Below, in pieces: positions 9,230-17,172 of a stretch of DNA of 64,000 bases. The stretch lies in NCBI RefSeq assembly GCF_002155685.1, contig NZ_MUYK01000003.1, positions 186,001 to 250,000 of the forward strand, read 5' to 3'. Origin of the DNA: Erythrobacter colymbi (GTDB lineage: Bacteria; Pseudomonadota; Alphaproteobacteria; Sphingomonadales; Sphingomonadaceae). A program made the position numbers and the translations under genes. Numbering within the stretch: the stretch's first letter is position 1; every line of letters begins with the position of its first letter. The notes beneath the pieces were generated by a model. The model searched no databases. It saw only the letters and a program-made list of their open reading frames with translations, and was not told where the DNA came from.

Positions 9230-10888
9230 TCAGGTCGGGTCGATCACCCCCAGCGCGATCAGCCTGAGCGAGGTCATGCTCGGCACGAAGAAATAGGCCC
9301 CGCCCTTGGTCTCCACGAATTGCGGGAGGTTGGAGCAGATATAGGGCGGGTTCGGGCCGTCGACGCGGTTGGGGATCACGAACTTGAGCGCCGCCTCCGA
9401 CCGCGCGCCCAGCATCGGGCAGGTGTCGTTGCCGGCATTGTTGTCCATGCCGTAGTTGAGCCACTGCTGCTGGACGAACTCGTACTGCCGCTCGAGGCTG
9501 GAGCAGCAGATCAGCATCACAATCCCGCGCTCGCGCTCGCCCGCCTCGTTGGTGGTGTCATAGGGCAGGCCGCGGCGCAGGATGCGGCGGCGGTTGACCA
9601 GCTCGGTGCCGCTCGGGCTCGGCGCGCCGGGCGTCGCGGCCAGCGTCGGCCCCAGCGCATCGCGCGGATGGACGCGCCGCGTGTGCGAGCTGGGCGGGCA
9701 GGCGGCCCCGTCGATGTCGCCCGCGAAGGTATAGTCCGCCAGCATCGTCTTGCGCTCGGAACCGGTCGGCGGATATTTCTGGTTGAACGCCTGCCAGTCG
9801 GCATAGGTCGGCGCCAGCACCAGCGGCACCCCGTCCTGCCAGCGCCCGGCGAACTTCGCCATCAGCGTCGCCTTGGCCTCGACCGGATCGGCGATGCCAT
9901 AGACCTTGCCGAAGGCAGGCGCGGTGTCCTCGAGGTATTTGTCGAAGGCCTCGACGTTCTCCTCGAGCTTGCGATAGGCCATGAAGGTGCCGTTGACGCT
10001 GAACAGGTTGGGCGCGGCCGCGGGCGGCAGCTCCTTGGCCTCGTCGGGATAGCCGAGCAGGAATTCCCCCGTCGCCAGCGGCTCCCACGTGACCTCGTCG
10101 TCGCGCGTGCCCTTCACGACGAGCTTGCCGTTGCCGATCTTGCGCTGGGCCTCGACCTCGGGCGGAAACTGGCCTTCGAACACCGGATCGCTGATCCCGT
10201 CGAGGAAGCCGAAATGTTCGAACGGCGTGGGCTGGTAGAGCCCGGTGGTCTCGTCCTTCACCAGCACCGCGCTCAGATCCTGATACTCGGCCGGGCCCTT
10301 GCCGTGGCCGGTCAGGATCTCGATCCCGTGGTCGCTGTTTGCGCAGAAGCCGCGGATCGCATCGGTCATGCGCTCCATGTGCTCCACCGGCGCGCCGGTC
10401 TTCGGGTCCATGTCGGAATTGAGCAGAGCGAGGATGTGGACGTTGTGCGCGCTGGCGGGGTTGGATTCGTTCTGCCACACCGCATCCCAGCGCTGGAGCG
10501 CCCCGGCGGGATAGTTGTCGCCGAGGATCGCGGCGCGCGTGCGCATCCCCTGCACGAATTCATAGGGCATCATGCCGAGCGTGCGCGCCGGCACGCCGAG
10601 CGCGCGCAGGCCGGCATAGGTGAAGGCGAAATTGAGCGTGACATCGGGCCGCGCGGGCGCATCGGGCGAAGGCGGCGCAGCCTTGGGGTTGCGGCTCGGC
10701 CAGCGCAGCGCGGTCGTCACCAGATGGTAGAAATCCTTGATGAAGGCGCGGCCCATTTCCGCCTTGTGGACGTGGAGCAGGATCGCACGCCCCTTGGGAA
10801 AGCCCTGCTTGCCATAGGCGTTGAGGATGTTGCCCTGGATGTCGGCAAGGCGCAGCACGGCGGGCGGACTGGGCTTCTGGGCGATCAT
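9230..10888 (-). CDS. DyP-type haem peroxidase
   Basis: A 552-residue protein. It begins MIAQKPSPPAVLRLADIQGN, typical of DyP peroxidases, and has the signature HFGFLDGISDP (GxxDG, around residue 225) with the catalytic Asp, plus the proximal haem His region SSHTRRVHPRD near residue 400. No signal peptide is visible, so it is cytoplasmic or carried by partners. The ATG at 10888 overlaps the stop of the upstream membrane-protein gene (ATGA), giving translational coupling. It oxidises unknown substrates with hydrogen peroxide. Convergent with the P450 gene, 21 bp apart. Confidence 0.9.
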   Translation of the reverse strand: MIAQKPSPPAVLRLADIQGNILNAYGKQGFPKGRAILLHVHKAEMGRAFIKDFYHLVTTALRWPSRNPKAAPPSPDAPARPDVTLNFAFTYAGLRALGVPARTLGMMPYEFVQGMRTRAAILGDNYPAGALQRWDAVWQNESNPASAHNVHILALLNSDMDPKTGAPVEHMERMTDAIRGFCANSDHGIEILTGHGKGPAEYQDLSAVLVKDETTGLYQPTPFEHFGFLDGISDPVFEGQFPPEVEAQRKIGNGKLVVKGTRDDEVTWEPLATGEFLLGYPDEAKELPPAAAPNLFSVNGTFMAYRKLEENVEAFDKYLEDTAPAFGKVYGIADPVEAKATLMAKFAGRWQDGVPLVLAPTYADWQAFNQKYPPTGSERKTMLADYTFAGDIDGAACPPSSHTRRVHPRDALGPTLAATPGAPSPSGTELVNRRRILRRGLPYDTTNEAGERERGIVMLICCSSLERQYEFVQQQWLNYGMDNNAGNDTCPMLGARSEAALKFVIPNRVDGPNPPYICSNLPQFVETKGGAYFFVPSMTSLRLIALGVIDPT

Positions 10889-11829
10889 GCGAACACCTTC
10901 CCGGCCGGGTGCTTGGGATCGGGCGCGTGCAGTTTGCTGTCCTCCAGATACTTGCCGAAAGCGGCGTAGAGATCGGCGTCTTCCGCGCCCTGGTTGGCGA
11001 TCACGAAGCTGCTCATGGTGGTCTGCAGGTAGAGCGCCTTGAGGATCGTCTGGAGATCGCCGTCGGGTGACGGGGGAAAGGGCCGGTCGCCGAATTTCTT
11101 GAGCCGGTGCCCCACGAACAGCACCGCTCCGGCAAGGCCGGCGAGCACGCCCAGAATGATCGCGATCACCGGGAACCAGCGGTGGACCAGCCACCACACC
11201 GCCCCGCCCGCCGCAAGCCCCGTCAACCCCGCCCCGATCATCAGCCCGCGCGCGGTGAGCGAGGGCAGATCGGGCTTGTCGACGTAATAGGCGTTGAACG
11301 GCATCGTCGTCTCGAGCTCGCAGGCCTTGATGTAATTGATGAAATCGGCCGCAGTGGTGATCTCGTCGGGGTCGAAGCCGATGCAGTGGCGGAAGATATC
11401 GACGAGATCCTCGCGCATCACGCCCCACAGCTCGCGCAGGTAGACGGCAAGGTCGTAGGAGCGCGAACCGCTCGGCGCGTCGAACTCGGCGGCGAACAGC
11501 AGATAGGGGCGGATGAGCTCGTCGCGGTACTGGACCGGGCGTTGCAGGTTCAGGCTCTGGAGCACCGGATCGGCGGCGTCGTAGCCGTTGTAGCCCAGCC
11601 GGTCGATCACCGCGAAGCGGGCGAAGTGCGTGAGGGTCGAATCGGCGAACTTGCTGATCTGCCCGCCGCGGGTGCGCTCGGGCGTCTGCATCGCGGTCGG
11701 CATCTGCGACAGCTTCTCGCGCAACAGGATCATCGGCGCGGTGGTCTGTCCGCCGCTGCCCTTGGCCCAGGAGCGGCGCACCGGCACCAGCACGGTCAGG
11801 AAATAGTGCGATCCTTCGATGCTTGCCAC
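10885..11829 (-). CDS. Membrane protein coupled to DyP peroxidase, unknown function
   Basis: A 314-residue protein with a GTG start. Residues 1-190 look soluble and mixed alpha/beta, with aromatic and acidic segments (FARFAVIDRLGYNGYDAADP). Around residues 195-245 there are two hydrophobic helices (MIGAGLTGLAAGGAVWWLV and FPVIAIILGVLAGLAGAVLF), followed by a cytoplasmic-type basic stretch and a soluble tail. I do not recognise a named family. It overlaps the DyP gene by four bases and starts one base after the upstream gene's stop, so the three genes form a tight operon. It may anchor or regulate the peroxidase at the membrane, which is inference from context. Confidence 0.7.
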   Translation of the reverse strand: MASIEGSHYFLTVLVPVRRSWAKGSGGQTTAPMILLREKLSQMPTAMQTPERTRGGQISKFADSTLTHFARFAVIDRLGYNGYDAADPVLQSLNLQRPVQYRDELIRPYLLFAAEFDAPSGSRSYDLAVYLRELWGVMREDLVDIFRHCIGFDPDEITTAADFINYIKACELETTMPFNAYYVDKPDLPSLTARGLMIGAGLTGLAAGGAVWWLVHRWFPVIAIILGVLAGLAGAVLFVGHRLKKFGDRPFPPSPDGDLQTILKALYLQTTMSSFVIANQGAEDADLYAAFGKYLEDSKLHAPDPKHPAGKVFA

Positions 11830-11830
11830 G

Positions 11831-12523
11831 TCACAGGTCCTTGTCGATGGCCTCGAGCGCCTGCTCGGCCACGGCCATCTGCGGGCGCAGCTTCTCGAAG
11901 CGCTGGCGGTTCTGTTCGGCGTGGTCGGTCTCCATCGACGCGACCGGCGAATAGCCCTGCGTGGTCAGATCGTTCTGGATCGACAGCAGCTTCTCGCGGA
12001 AGAAGCCCGCGAAAACCTCGGGTGTGGTGTTGGCGTGGATTGTCTCGAGCTCCAGCAGCGCGCGGCGCACGCGCAGGGCCGAGATGACGTCGCGATAGGC
12101 CGCGCCGGGGGTGGCGTTGTAGTAGAAATCGCAATCGATCTGGTTGGCGCGGATATAGTCCTTGAACGGCGTGATCGGGATAGAGCCGGGGTAGCGCGCG
12201 TTCTTGTACCACAGGAGGTCGAGCCCGGTGGGGATGCCGTCGGCAAAGGCGTCGATATACTGGTCCCATGTGCCGTTGAAGTTCGACAGGAACAGCATCA
12301 TGTCCCGTTCGAGCACCTCGGCCTCCTGCCCGAGGCTCGGCCAGGCCTTGCGCGGGATGATCACCCAGCGCGCGAAGTGGATGAACTTCAGGCCCAGAAG
12401 ACCCGACAGCGTGCCGGGAAAGCTGCGCACCAGCCGGAAGATCCAGCGGTTGAGCCATCCGATACGCAGCGCCATCGGGGTGATCACAATCATCCCGTAG
12501 GCCTTGCCCGCAACATTCGACAT
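11831..12523 (-). CDS. Hypothetical protein, first gene of the DyP peroxidase operon
   Basis: A 230-residue protein. I chose ATG 12523 because GAGGGGGTC lies just upstream; a further in-frame ATG exists at 12544. The N-terminal 60 residues are hydrophobic and basic (YGMIVITPMALRIGWLNRWIF), suggesting membrane association; the rest is soluble with aromatic and acidic patches (FNGTWDQYIDAFADGIPTGL) and a helical C-terminus. No family recognised. Its start is 57 bp from the divergent Crp/Fnr gene, so that regulator could control this operon. Confidence 0.7.
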   Translation of the reverse strand: MSNVAGKAYGMIVITPMALRIGWLNRWIFRLVRSFPGTLSGLLGLKFIHFARWVIIPRKAWPSLGQEAEVLERDMMLFLSNFNGTWDQYIDAFADGIPTGLDLLWYKNARYPGSIPITPFKDYIRANQIDCDFYYNATPGAAYRDVISALRVRRALLELETIHANTTPEVFAGFFREKLLSIQNDLTTQGYSPVASMETDHAEQNRQRFEKLRPQMAVAEQALEAIDKDL

Positions 12524-12580
12524 GAAGACCCCCTCTGACGGCATTATTCATTGTTTGCTCGGGGCTTGCAAGCTAACTGA

Positions 12581-13294
12581 ATGGCAGGGGTAAATTGTAT
12601 GCACGACCAATATCTGGACAATGACCGCCTGCGAAAATTCAGCATTTTCCGGGATTTGCCGGATGACGCGCTGGAATCCATCAGAAGTCGCATCACGGTC
12701 GCCCGGTTCGCGCGGGGCGAGACCATCATCGCGCACGAGGCGCATGATACCGATGTCTTCCTGCTGCTCGACGGGCAGGCGCTGGTGAACCGCTATTCGC
12801 TCGCCGGGCGCGAGATCAGCTACCGCCGGCTGCCGCCCAATTCCTACATGGGCGAGCTCGCGGTGTTCGACGGACGGCCGCGCTCGGTCAATGTCATCGC
12901 TGTGACCGAGGTGGTGATGGGCCGGCTTTCGGGCGCGGCCTTCACCGATCTGATCCTCACTATCCCCGAAGTGATGAAGGCCCTGTTGCGCGATCTGTCC
13001 GCGCGCATCCGCGATCTGTCGGACCGGATCTACGAGAACACCGCCAGCTCGGTGAAGATGCGGTTCTACACCGAACTGATGCGCACCGCCCTCGCCGCGC
13101 AGGGGGACGAGGACGAGATCGTGCTGCACGATCCGCCCACCCATGCCGACTGGGCCGCGATCGTCGGCGGCCAGCGCGAGGCGATCACCCGCGCGCAGGG
13201 CGAGCTGATCGCACTCGGCATCCTGCGCAAGGACGGACGCGACCTGGTCGTCACCGATCTCGACCGGCTGATGGACCAGATCGAGGAAGCCTGA
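12581..13294 (+). CDS. Crp/Fnr family transcriptional regulator
   Basis: A 237-residue protein (219-231 if a later ATG is used). The N-terminal half is a cyclic-nucleotide-binding-like beta barrel (RFARGETIIAHEAHDTDVFL, then PPNSYMGELAVFDGRPRSVNV, equivalent to the cAMP phosphate-binding cassette GE...RS). A long dimer helix and a C-terminal winged helix follow (THADWAAIVGGQREAITRAQ is the recognition region). No Fnr-type cysteine cluster is present. It is divergent from the DyP operon and near the cyclase, so cyclic nucleotide sensing and control of the peroxidase genes is plausible but not shown. Confidence 0.85.
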   Translation: MAGVNCMHDQYLDNDRLRKFSIFRDLPDDALESIRSRITVARFARGETIIAHEAHDTDVFLLLDGQALVNRYSLAGREISYRRLPPNSYMGELAVFDGRPRSVNVIAVTEVVMGRLSGAAFTDLILTIPEVMKALLRDLSARIRDLSDRIYENTASSVKMRFYTELMRTALAAQGDEDEIVLHDPPTHADWAAIVGGQREAITRAQGELIALGILRKDGRDLVVTDLDRLMDQIEEA

Positions 13295-13633
13295 GGCACG
13301 GGTCTGATTTGCTTGGAGAAAACGCGAGCCCGGAAATAAAGGGCCCCCCGCCACGGGTGTGAGGAGGGGGGCCAAGTCTTCGGGTCGCAATTCGGGGTAG
13401 CCGGAGACTCGGGAGGCGGATGTGTAAAATTACACATGGCCCGCCCGCCCCCTCAAAAAAATTGCCGAAAGACCCCGCGAGGCCCCTTTTGCCCCGCTCT
13501 CCCCGCACGAAGCGCCTGTCGCGCCAGCCCTGCCCCGCACATACCAAAAGGGCTGCCCACCAATGGCGGACAGCCCTTCCAAGCGCGGGGTGCTTGGAGC
13601 CCGGACCGCCCCCCCGGCGGCCCGGTACCCGGA
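13295..13633. other. 339-bp intergenic region with two hairpins, no gene seen
   Basis: It holds an 8-bp GC stem at 13342-13373 (GGCCCCCC / GGGGGGCC) just after the Crp/Fnr gene, lacking a good T tract, and the terminator described at 13548-13578 for the opposite strand. The rest is GC-rich with no coding signal. Confidence 0.5.
13548..13578 (-). terminator. Intrinsic terminator of the UrcA gene
   Basis: Read on the minus strand, AAGGGCTG...CAGCCCTT forms an 8-bp stem, extended by two more pairs after a mismatch, and is followed by TTTT. It lies about 55 bp past the UrcA stop. Confidence 0.6.
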
Positions 13634-13969
13634 TCAGAACTTCATCGCGAAGCGGGCGCGGGCCTTGGGGTCGAGCCCGGCGAGCGCGGTCTGCGAGGCC
13701 TGGGCGACGCAGGTCTGGTAATCGGTCATTTCCTTGATCGTCTGACGACCATTGGTGTGACCGCACACCTGCTTCACCGCCGCACGGATGCGGGTCTCGA
13801 GCGTCTCGCGGCCGGCGGCGCTGTCGAGGTTGAGGTCGTCATAGGACACAGCGACAGTACGGATCGCACGATCATTGACGGTAATCGTGGTGCTGTTGTC
13901 GGCGTTTGCAGCGAAAGTCAGGCCGCAAGCGAGAGAAACGGCAGCAATAGTCTTGATGAACTTCGACAT
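13634..13969 (-). CDS. UrcA family protein
   Basis: A 111-residue exported protein. The start at 13969 gives a clean signal peptide (MSKFIKTIAAVSLACGLTFA, cleavage after ANA) and is preceded by GGAGAG. The mature part has the UrcA pattern: SYDDLNLDSAAGRETLETRI, then RAAVKQVCG and YQTCVAQAS with two Cys that probably form a disulfide. Family function is unknown; the product is periplasmic. Monocistronic, with its own terminator. Confidence 0.85.
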   Translation of the reverse strand: MSKFIKTIAAVSLACGLTFAANADNSTTITVNDRAIRTVAVSYDDLNLDSAAGRETLETRIRAAVKQVCGHTNGRQTIKEMTDYQTCVAQASQTALAGLDPKARARFAMKF

Positions 13970-14262
13970 GATCACTCTCCTCTTAAGGGCTAACTCCCTT
14001 GTGATCATTTCTACGCTTCGACTCGCACTGCCGATGTGCATATTCACACAGGGTCGGAATTTTTTTCTTGTGACACTATTGTTGCAGCCGCGTTGTGCTT
14101 GTGCAGCACGAAGCGGACGCAGGAATGGGCACGGCCTGTCAGGGGGCGATCCGCCCAGACCCACGCTTCACGCCCGCGCCGGAATCGCGTTCGCCAACCC
14201 TTGGGAAAATTTCCCAAGCTTTCGTTTCGCTGAATGGGCCGTTGGCGGCGTGAAAGCGCAAA
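13970..14262. other. Intergenic region upstream of UrcA and of the sigma-54 site, no gene seen
   Basis: About 290 bp with no convincing coding frame. The AT-richer part next to the UrcA start (14000-14090) should contain its promoter. The stretch 14100-14260 is GC-rich and carries no recognised motif. Confidence 0.4.
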
Positions 14263-14306
14263 AACCGCAGAATTCCGCCATTTTTCGAGTTTGGCACGGC
14301 TGATGC
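14263..14306 (+). promoter_or_regulatory. Sigma-54 promoter with upstream half-conserved inverted repeat
   Basis: TTGGCACGGCTGATGCAA gives GG (14293-94), exactly 10 bp, then GC (14305-06), a full -24/-12 match. Ten bp upstream of the GG lies CGCCATT (14276-82), preceded by GAATTC and a degenerate left half (AACCGCA). Two other sites in the window share this layout. Predicted start near 14318, giving a ~51-nt leader whose first bases form a 7-bp hairpin (CCCGGGA-TGG-TCCCGGG, 14322-14338). Confidence 0.8.
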
Positions 14307-14368
14307 AAGGTATCCGGCATCCCCGGGATGGTCCCGGGAAACACCGAAAAGACCTCAAGGAGACCACC

Positions 14369-14482
14369 ATGTACGCCAACGACATCAGCAACCGCATCGC
14401 CGCCGCCGCCTTCTCGGTCGTGCTCTCGGCCGCGTTCCTCGCCTACGCGATCATCCCCGCCAGCCCCTCGCTCGTCGCCTGA
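14369..14482 (+). CDS. Tiny membrane protein, 37 residues, sigma-54 controlled (first of a tandem pair)
   Basis: ATG at 14369 after AAGGAGACCACC. The product has a short polar start (MYANDISNR), one hydrophobic helix (IAAAAFSVVLSAAFLAYAII) and the end PASPSLVA. The next gene is a clear paralogue with the same AYAIIPASP ending. It is the first gene behind the sigma-54 promoter at 14263-14306, which suggests an envelope-stress role. Its Shine-Dalgarno GGAGACCA (14359-66) is perfectly complementary to a loop of the small RNA at 61.1 kb. Function unknown. Confidence 0.8.
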   Translation: MYANDISNRIAAAAFSVVLSAAFLAYAIIPASPSLVA

Positions 14483-14514
14483 CCGGCCGCAGCCCAAAGC
14501 AAAGGACCACAACC

Positions 14515-14625
14515 ATGTATTCCGACACCACCACCCGCCTCGCCTCGGCCGCCTTCGCCATCGTGCTGAGCATCGCCAGCTTCGCCTATGCGATCATCCC
14601 GGCAAGCCCAAACCTGATGGCCTGA
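14515..14625 (+). CDS. Tiny membrane protein, 36 residues (second of the tandem pair)
   Basis: ATG at 14515 after AAAGGACCACAACC. Layout matches its upstream neighbour: MYSDTTTRLASAAFAIVLSI, then AYAIIPASP, ending NLMA. Single membrane helix. The 32-bp gap and shared promoter imply co-transcription. The binding-site sequence AGGACCA (14503-09) is complementary to the second loop of the small RNA at 61.1 kb. Function unknown. It converges on the TonB-receptor gene. Confidence 0.78.
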   Translation: MYSDTTTRLASAAFAIVLSIASFAYAIIPASPNLMA

Positions 14626-14641
14626 TCGGCGTGGAAAGGAC

Positions 14642-16885
14642 TCAACCTTTCCACCCGATCGAGACGAAGACATTGCGCGGCGCTCCGGGATCGAACCCGC
14701 CGCCGCCGCCGGGGCGGACCCGGCTCGCATAGTCCGCATCGAACAGGTTGTTCACCCCCGCCCCGAAAGTGAAGCCGCCCGCCAGCGGCCATTCGACCGA
14801 GGCATCGAACACCTCGTAACCCGGCAAGGCAAAGTCCGCGACATTGTTGTCGGCGCCCTGCTGGTTCCCCACCGAGGTAAAGGTCAGCGCCGCGCGCGCG
14901 CCATCCTTGCCGATCCACGCCAGAACCGACCGCAGCAGGTGGCCCGGCACATATTGCGGGGTGAAGCCCGCCGCGGCGCCATCGGTGAAGGTCGCATCGA
15001 GCAACTGCAGATTGGTCGAGAGGCGCAGCGTGCCCTCGCCCTTGGCCAGCCCTTCCGGCCCCACCAGATCGAGCCGCAGCGCCAGATCGACGCCCTGATT
15101 GCGCATCGAGCCGACATTCTGCCGCCGCGCGCCGCCCGCGCCCACCGCGCCGAAGGGCGGCGATGCGGGAAGCGGCCCGGCAAGGAAGCCGACCTGGTTC
15201 TCGAACTCGACCCGGAACAGGCTCGCATCGATCCGGAGCGGCGGCGCGGGTTCGGCCTGCAATCCGGCCTCCAGCGTGAAGGCATAGGAGGCATCGAAGG
15301 TGCCCGCCGCGTCCACCCCTGCCTGGAAGGTCACGCCGTCATTATAGAGCAGCGGCTTGAAAGCGCGGCTGGCATTGGCGACGAAGCGTAAGGTCGGCGC
15401 GGCATCCCAGGTCACGCCCACGCCGTAGAGCGGCACGGTCTGCGTGGTCTCGCGGTTGCCGAGCGGGCCGTTCGCCGCGCCCGGCCCGCCGCCGGTCACG
15501 CTGCCGACCCCGAGGTCGAGCGTCTCGCTCACGCGCTGGCGGATGCGCTCCAGCCGGAAGCCGGGGACGATCTGCACGTCGCCCAGACCAAACTTCACCT
15601 CGCCGAACACCGCCGCCGTATCGCCGCTGCGCTGTGCGCGGGCGAGCGCGCCTGCGGTGCCGGCGAAATCGGCGTTGCTCGCGCCCTTGTCGACGAAGAC
15701 CGGCGCGTCCGAGGTGTGGCCGAGCACGCCGATCGTGACGCTATGCTGGCCCCGCCCGCCGAAATCGCGCCGCGCGCGCAGATCGATCCCGGCGGTGTCG
15801 AAGGTCTGGAGCTGGCGGATCAGGACATTGGCCGCGGGCGTCACCTGCCCGAAGCTGCCACCCGCCTGCCGCCAGCTTTCACGCTCGAAACGGCTGTAGA
15901 AGGCGCGCGCGGTGACCTGCGTGGCGTCGTCCGGCTGCCACTCGATCGCCAGCGTCGGCGCGAGGCGCTCGATCCGCACCCGGTCGCGCGCGGTCGATCC
16001 GTCGCGGTTATCGGCGGCAAGACGGGCGCGGCTGAGGCCGCCGGGCTCGCCGAAGCGGGCATTGTAGTAATCGAGCGAAAGCGTCGCCGTGACGGTCTCG
16101 CCCAGATAATGCGCGCGGGCGCGGGCGGTGGTCTGGCGGTGGTCGCTGTTGACGCGGCGCGGGCCGTCGCCTTCGGCATAGTGGATGAAGCCGTCGGCGG
16201 CGAGTGTGCCGTCGGACGCCGCAAGGCCGGCATAGCCCTGCCGCGCGTCCCAGCTCCCCGCGATCAGCCGCGCTTCTGCCTCGACACCCTCGGCGCGGCG
16301 CGGGCCCTTGAGCACATAGTTGATCGCCCCGCCCGGCTGCGGGCCGTAGAGCAGGCCCGATGCGCCGCGGATGAACTCGATCCGCTCGACCGCTTCGAGC
16401 GGCGGGGTGAAGTAGCCCGCGGGGTAGGAATACATGTCGGGCACGGCAGGCACCGCGTCCTGCAGGGTGAGGATGTTCCAGCTCTCGTGCGGCTCGCCCA
16501 GCCCGCGATAGGAGAGCGAGGCCCACGAACCGTTCGAGACTTCCGAGACCAGCAGGCCGGGAATGTCGGCGAGCGCGACGCGCAGGTTGCGGGTGGGGAC
16601 GGTCGGAATGTCGTCCAGAACCGCGATATCGCCGAGCTTGCCCGCGAAGATCAGCGTGCCGGATTCGTCGGGCAGGCGGTCACTGGTGCGCGCGGCGGTG
16701 ACGATGATCGAGGTCGCCTGCGTGGTGGTGGTCGCCCCGCCCGCGGCTTGGGGGTCGCCCTCGGGCGCGGTTGCTCCGGTCGTTCCGGCCGTCTCCGCAG
16801 CGCTGCCGGTCGCCAGCGCGGGGGCGGAGGCGGCGGCGAGCAGAGCGACGGCAAGCAGGCGGACAGGCGGCAGGGGACGGGACAT
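14642..16885 (-). CDS. TonB-dependent siderophore receptor, FecA-like
   Basis: A 747-residue outer-membrane receptor. Signal peptide at the start (LLAVALLAAASAPALA), a low-complexity linker, a TonB-box-like segment (TSIIVTAART), then the plug with the FecA-like run GEPHESWNILTLQDAVP and RIEFIRGASGLLYGPQPGGA. A beta-barrel of about 550 residues ends NVFVSIGWKG with the terminal aromatic expected of outer-membrane proteins (Trp two residues before the end). It imports ferric chelates with TonB energy. A Fur-box-like palindrome lies upstream, so iron repression is likely. No transport operon adjoins it. Confidence 0.9.
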   Translation of the reverse strand: MSRPLPPVRLLAVALLAAASAPALATGSAAETAGTTGATAPEGDPQAAGGATTTTQATSIIVTAARTSDRLPDESGTLIFAGKLGDIAVLDDIPTVPTRNLRVALADIPGLLVSEVSNGSWASLSYRGLGEPHESWNILTLQDAVPAVPDMYSYPAGYFTPPLEAVERIEFIRGASGLLYGPQPGGAINYVLKGPRRAEGVEAEARLIAGSWDARQGYAGLAASDGTLAADGFIHYAEGDGPRRVNSDHRQTTARARAHYLGETVTATLSLDYYNARFGEPGGLSRARLAADNRDGSTARDRVRIERLAPTLAIEWQPDDATQVTARAFYSRFERESWRQAGGSFGQVTPAANVLIRQLQTFDTAGIDLRARRDFGGRGQHSVTIGVLGHTSDAPVFVDKGASNADFAGTAGALARAQRSGDTAAVFGEVKFGLGDVQIVPGFRLERIRQRVSETLDLGVGSVTGGGPGAANGPLGNRETTQTVPLYGVGVTWDAAPTLRFVANASRAFKPLLYNDGVTFQAGVDAAGTFDASYAFTLEAGLQAEPAPPLRIDASLFRVEFENQVGFLAGPLPASPPFGAVGAGGARRQNVGSMRNQGVDLALRLDLVGPEGLAKGEGTLRLSTNLQLLDATFTDGAAAGFTPQYVPGHLLRSVLAWIGKDGARAALTFTSVGNQQGADNNVADFALPGYEVFDASVEWPLAGGFTFGAGVNNLFDADYASRVRPGGGGGFDPGAPRNVFVSIGWKG

Positions 16886-16928
16886 CGGAACTCCGCGCAG
16901 GGGTAGGATGGAGCCGGCATCTCTTGAT

Positions 16929-16947
16929 ATTGCGAATGATTGTCAAT
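16929..16947 (-). promoter_or_regulatory. Fur-box-like operator of the TonB receptor gene
   Basis: ATTGCGAATGATTGTCAAT is a 19-bp near-palindrome (ATTG-N2-AAT-N-ATT-N2-CAAT) about 45 bp upstream of the receptor start, matching the layout of ferric-uptake-regulator sites. It supports iron-dependent control of the receptor. Confidence 0.7.
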
Positions 16948-17022
16948 GTGAAAAATGGGTAAGCGGCGGTGCGTTTCCCGCAGCGGGACAGCCCGCGGCT
17001 TGGCCAGTGCCAGCCTTGCGCC

Positions 17023-17076
17023 AGACGGGCCCAGACACCCTCCAGACACCCTCCAGACCCCTCCCAGACCCCGATT
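17023..17076 (+). repeat. Array of ~11-bp C-rich units next to parS-like site 1
   Basis: Five units begin AGAC at 17023, 17033, 17044, 17055 and 17066 (AGACACCCTCC is the clearest copy). It ends 17 bp before the parS-like site. Related arrays flank the other two parS-like sites of the window. Confidence 0.8.
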
Positions 17077-17093
17077 GCACCGCCCTTGCGCAA

Positions 17094-17109
17094 TGTTTCG
17101 CGTGAAACA
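17094..17109. other. parS-like site 1 (TGTTTCGCGTGAAACA)
   Basis: One base from the general bacterial parS palindrome TGTTTCACGTGAAACA. parS is bound by ParB and seeds chromosome segregation; sites cluster near the origin in characterised species. It lies between the TonB receptor and an SDR gene. Confidence 0.75.
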
Positions 17110-17172
17110 TCGCCGGGGCTTGCAGGCCGCGATCATCCGCGTTTGAATGCCGGGGCAAGGAAGGGAGCGGGT

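Noticed and set aside
9215..10969. Long open frame opposite the DyP gene
   Set aside because: Shadow frame; the minus-strand DyP motifs are unambiguous.
14322..14338. CCCGGGA-TGG-TCCCGGG hairpin as a terminator
   Set aside because: It lies at the predicted start of the tiny-gene transcript and has no T tract; a 5' leader hairpin is more likely.
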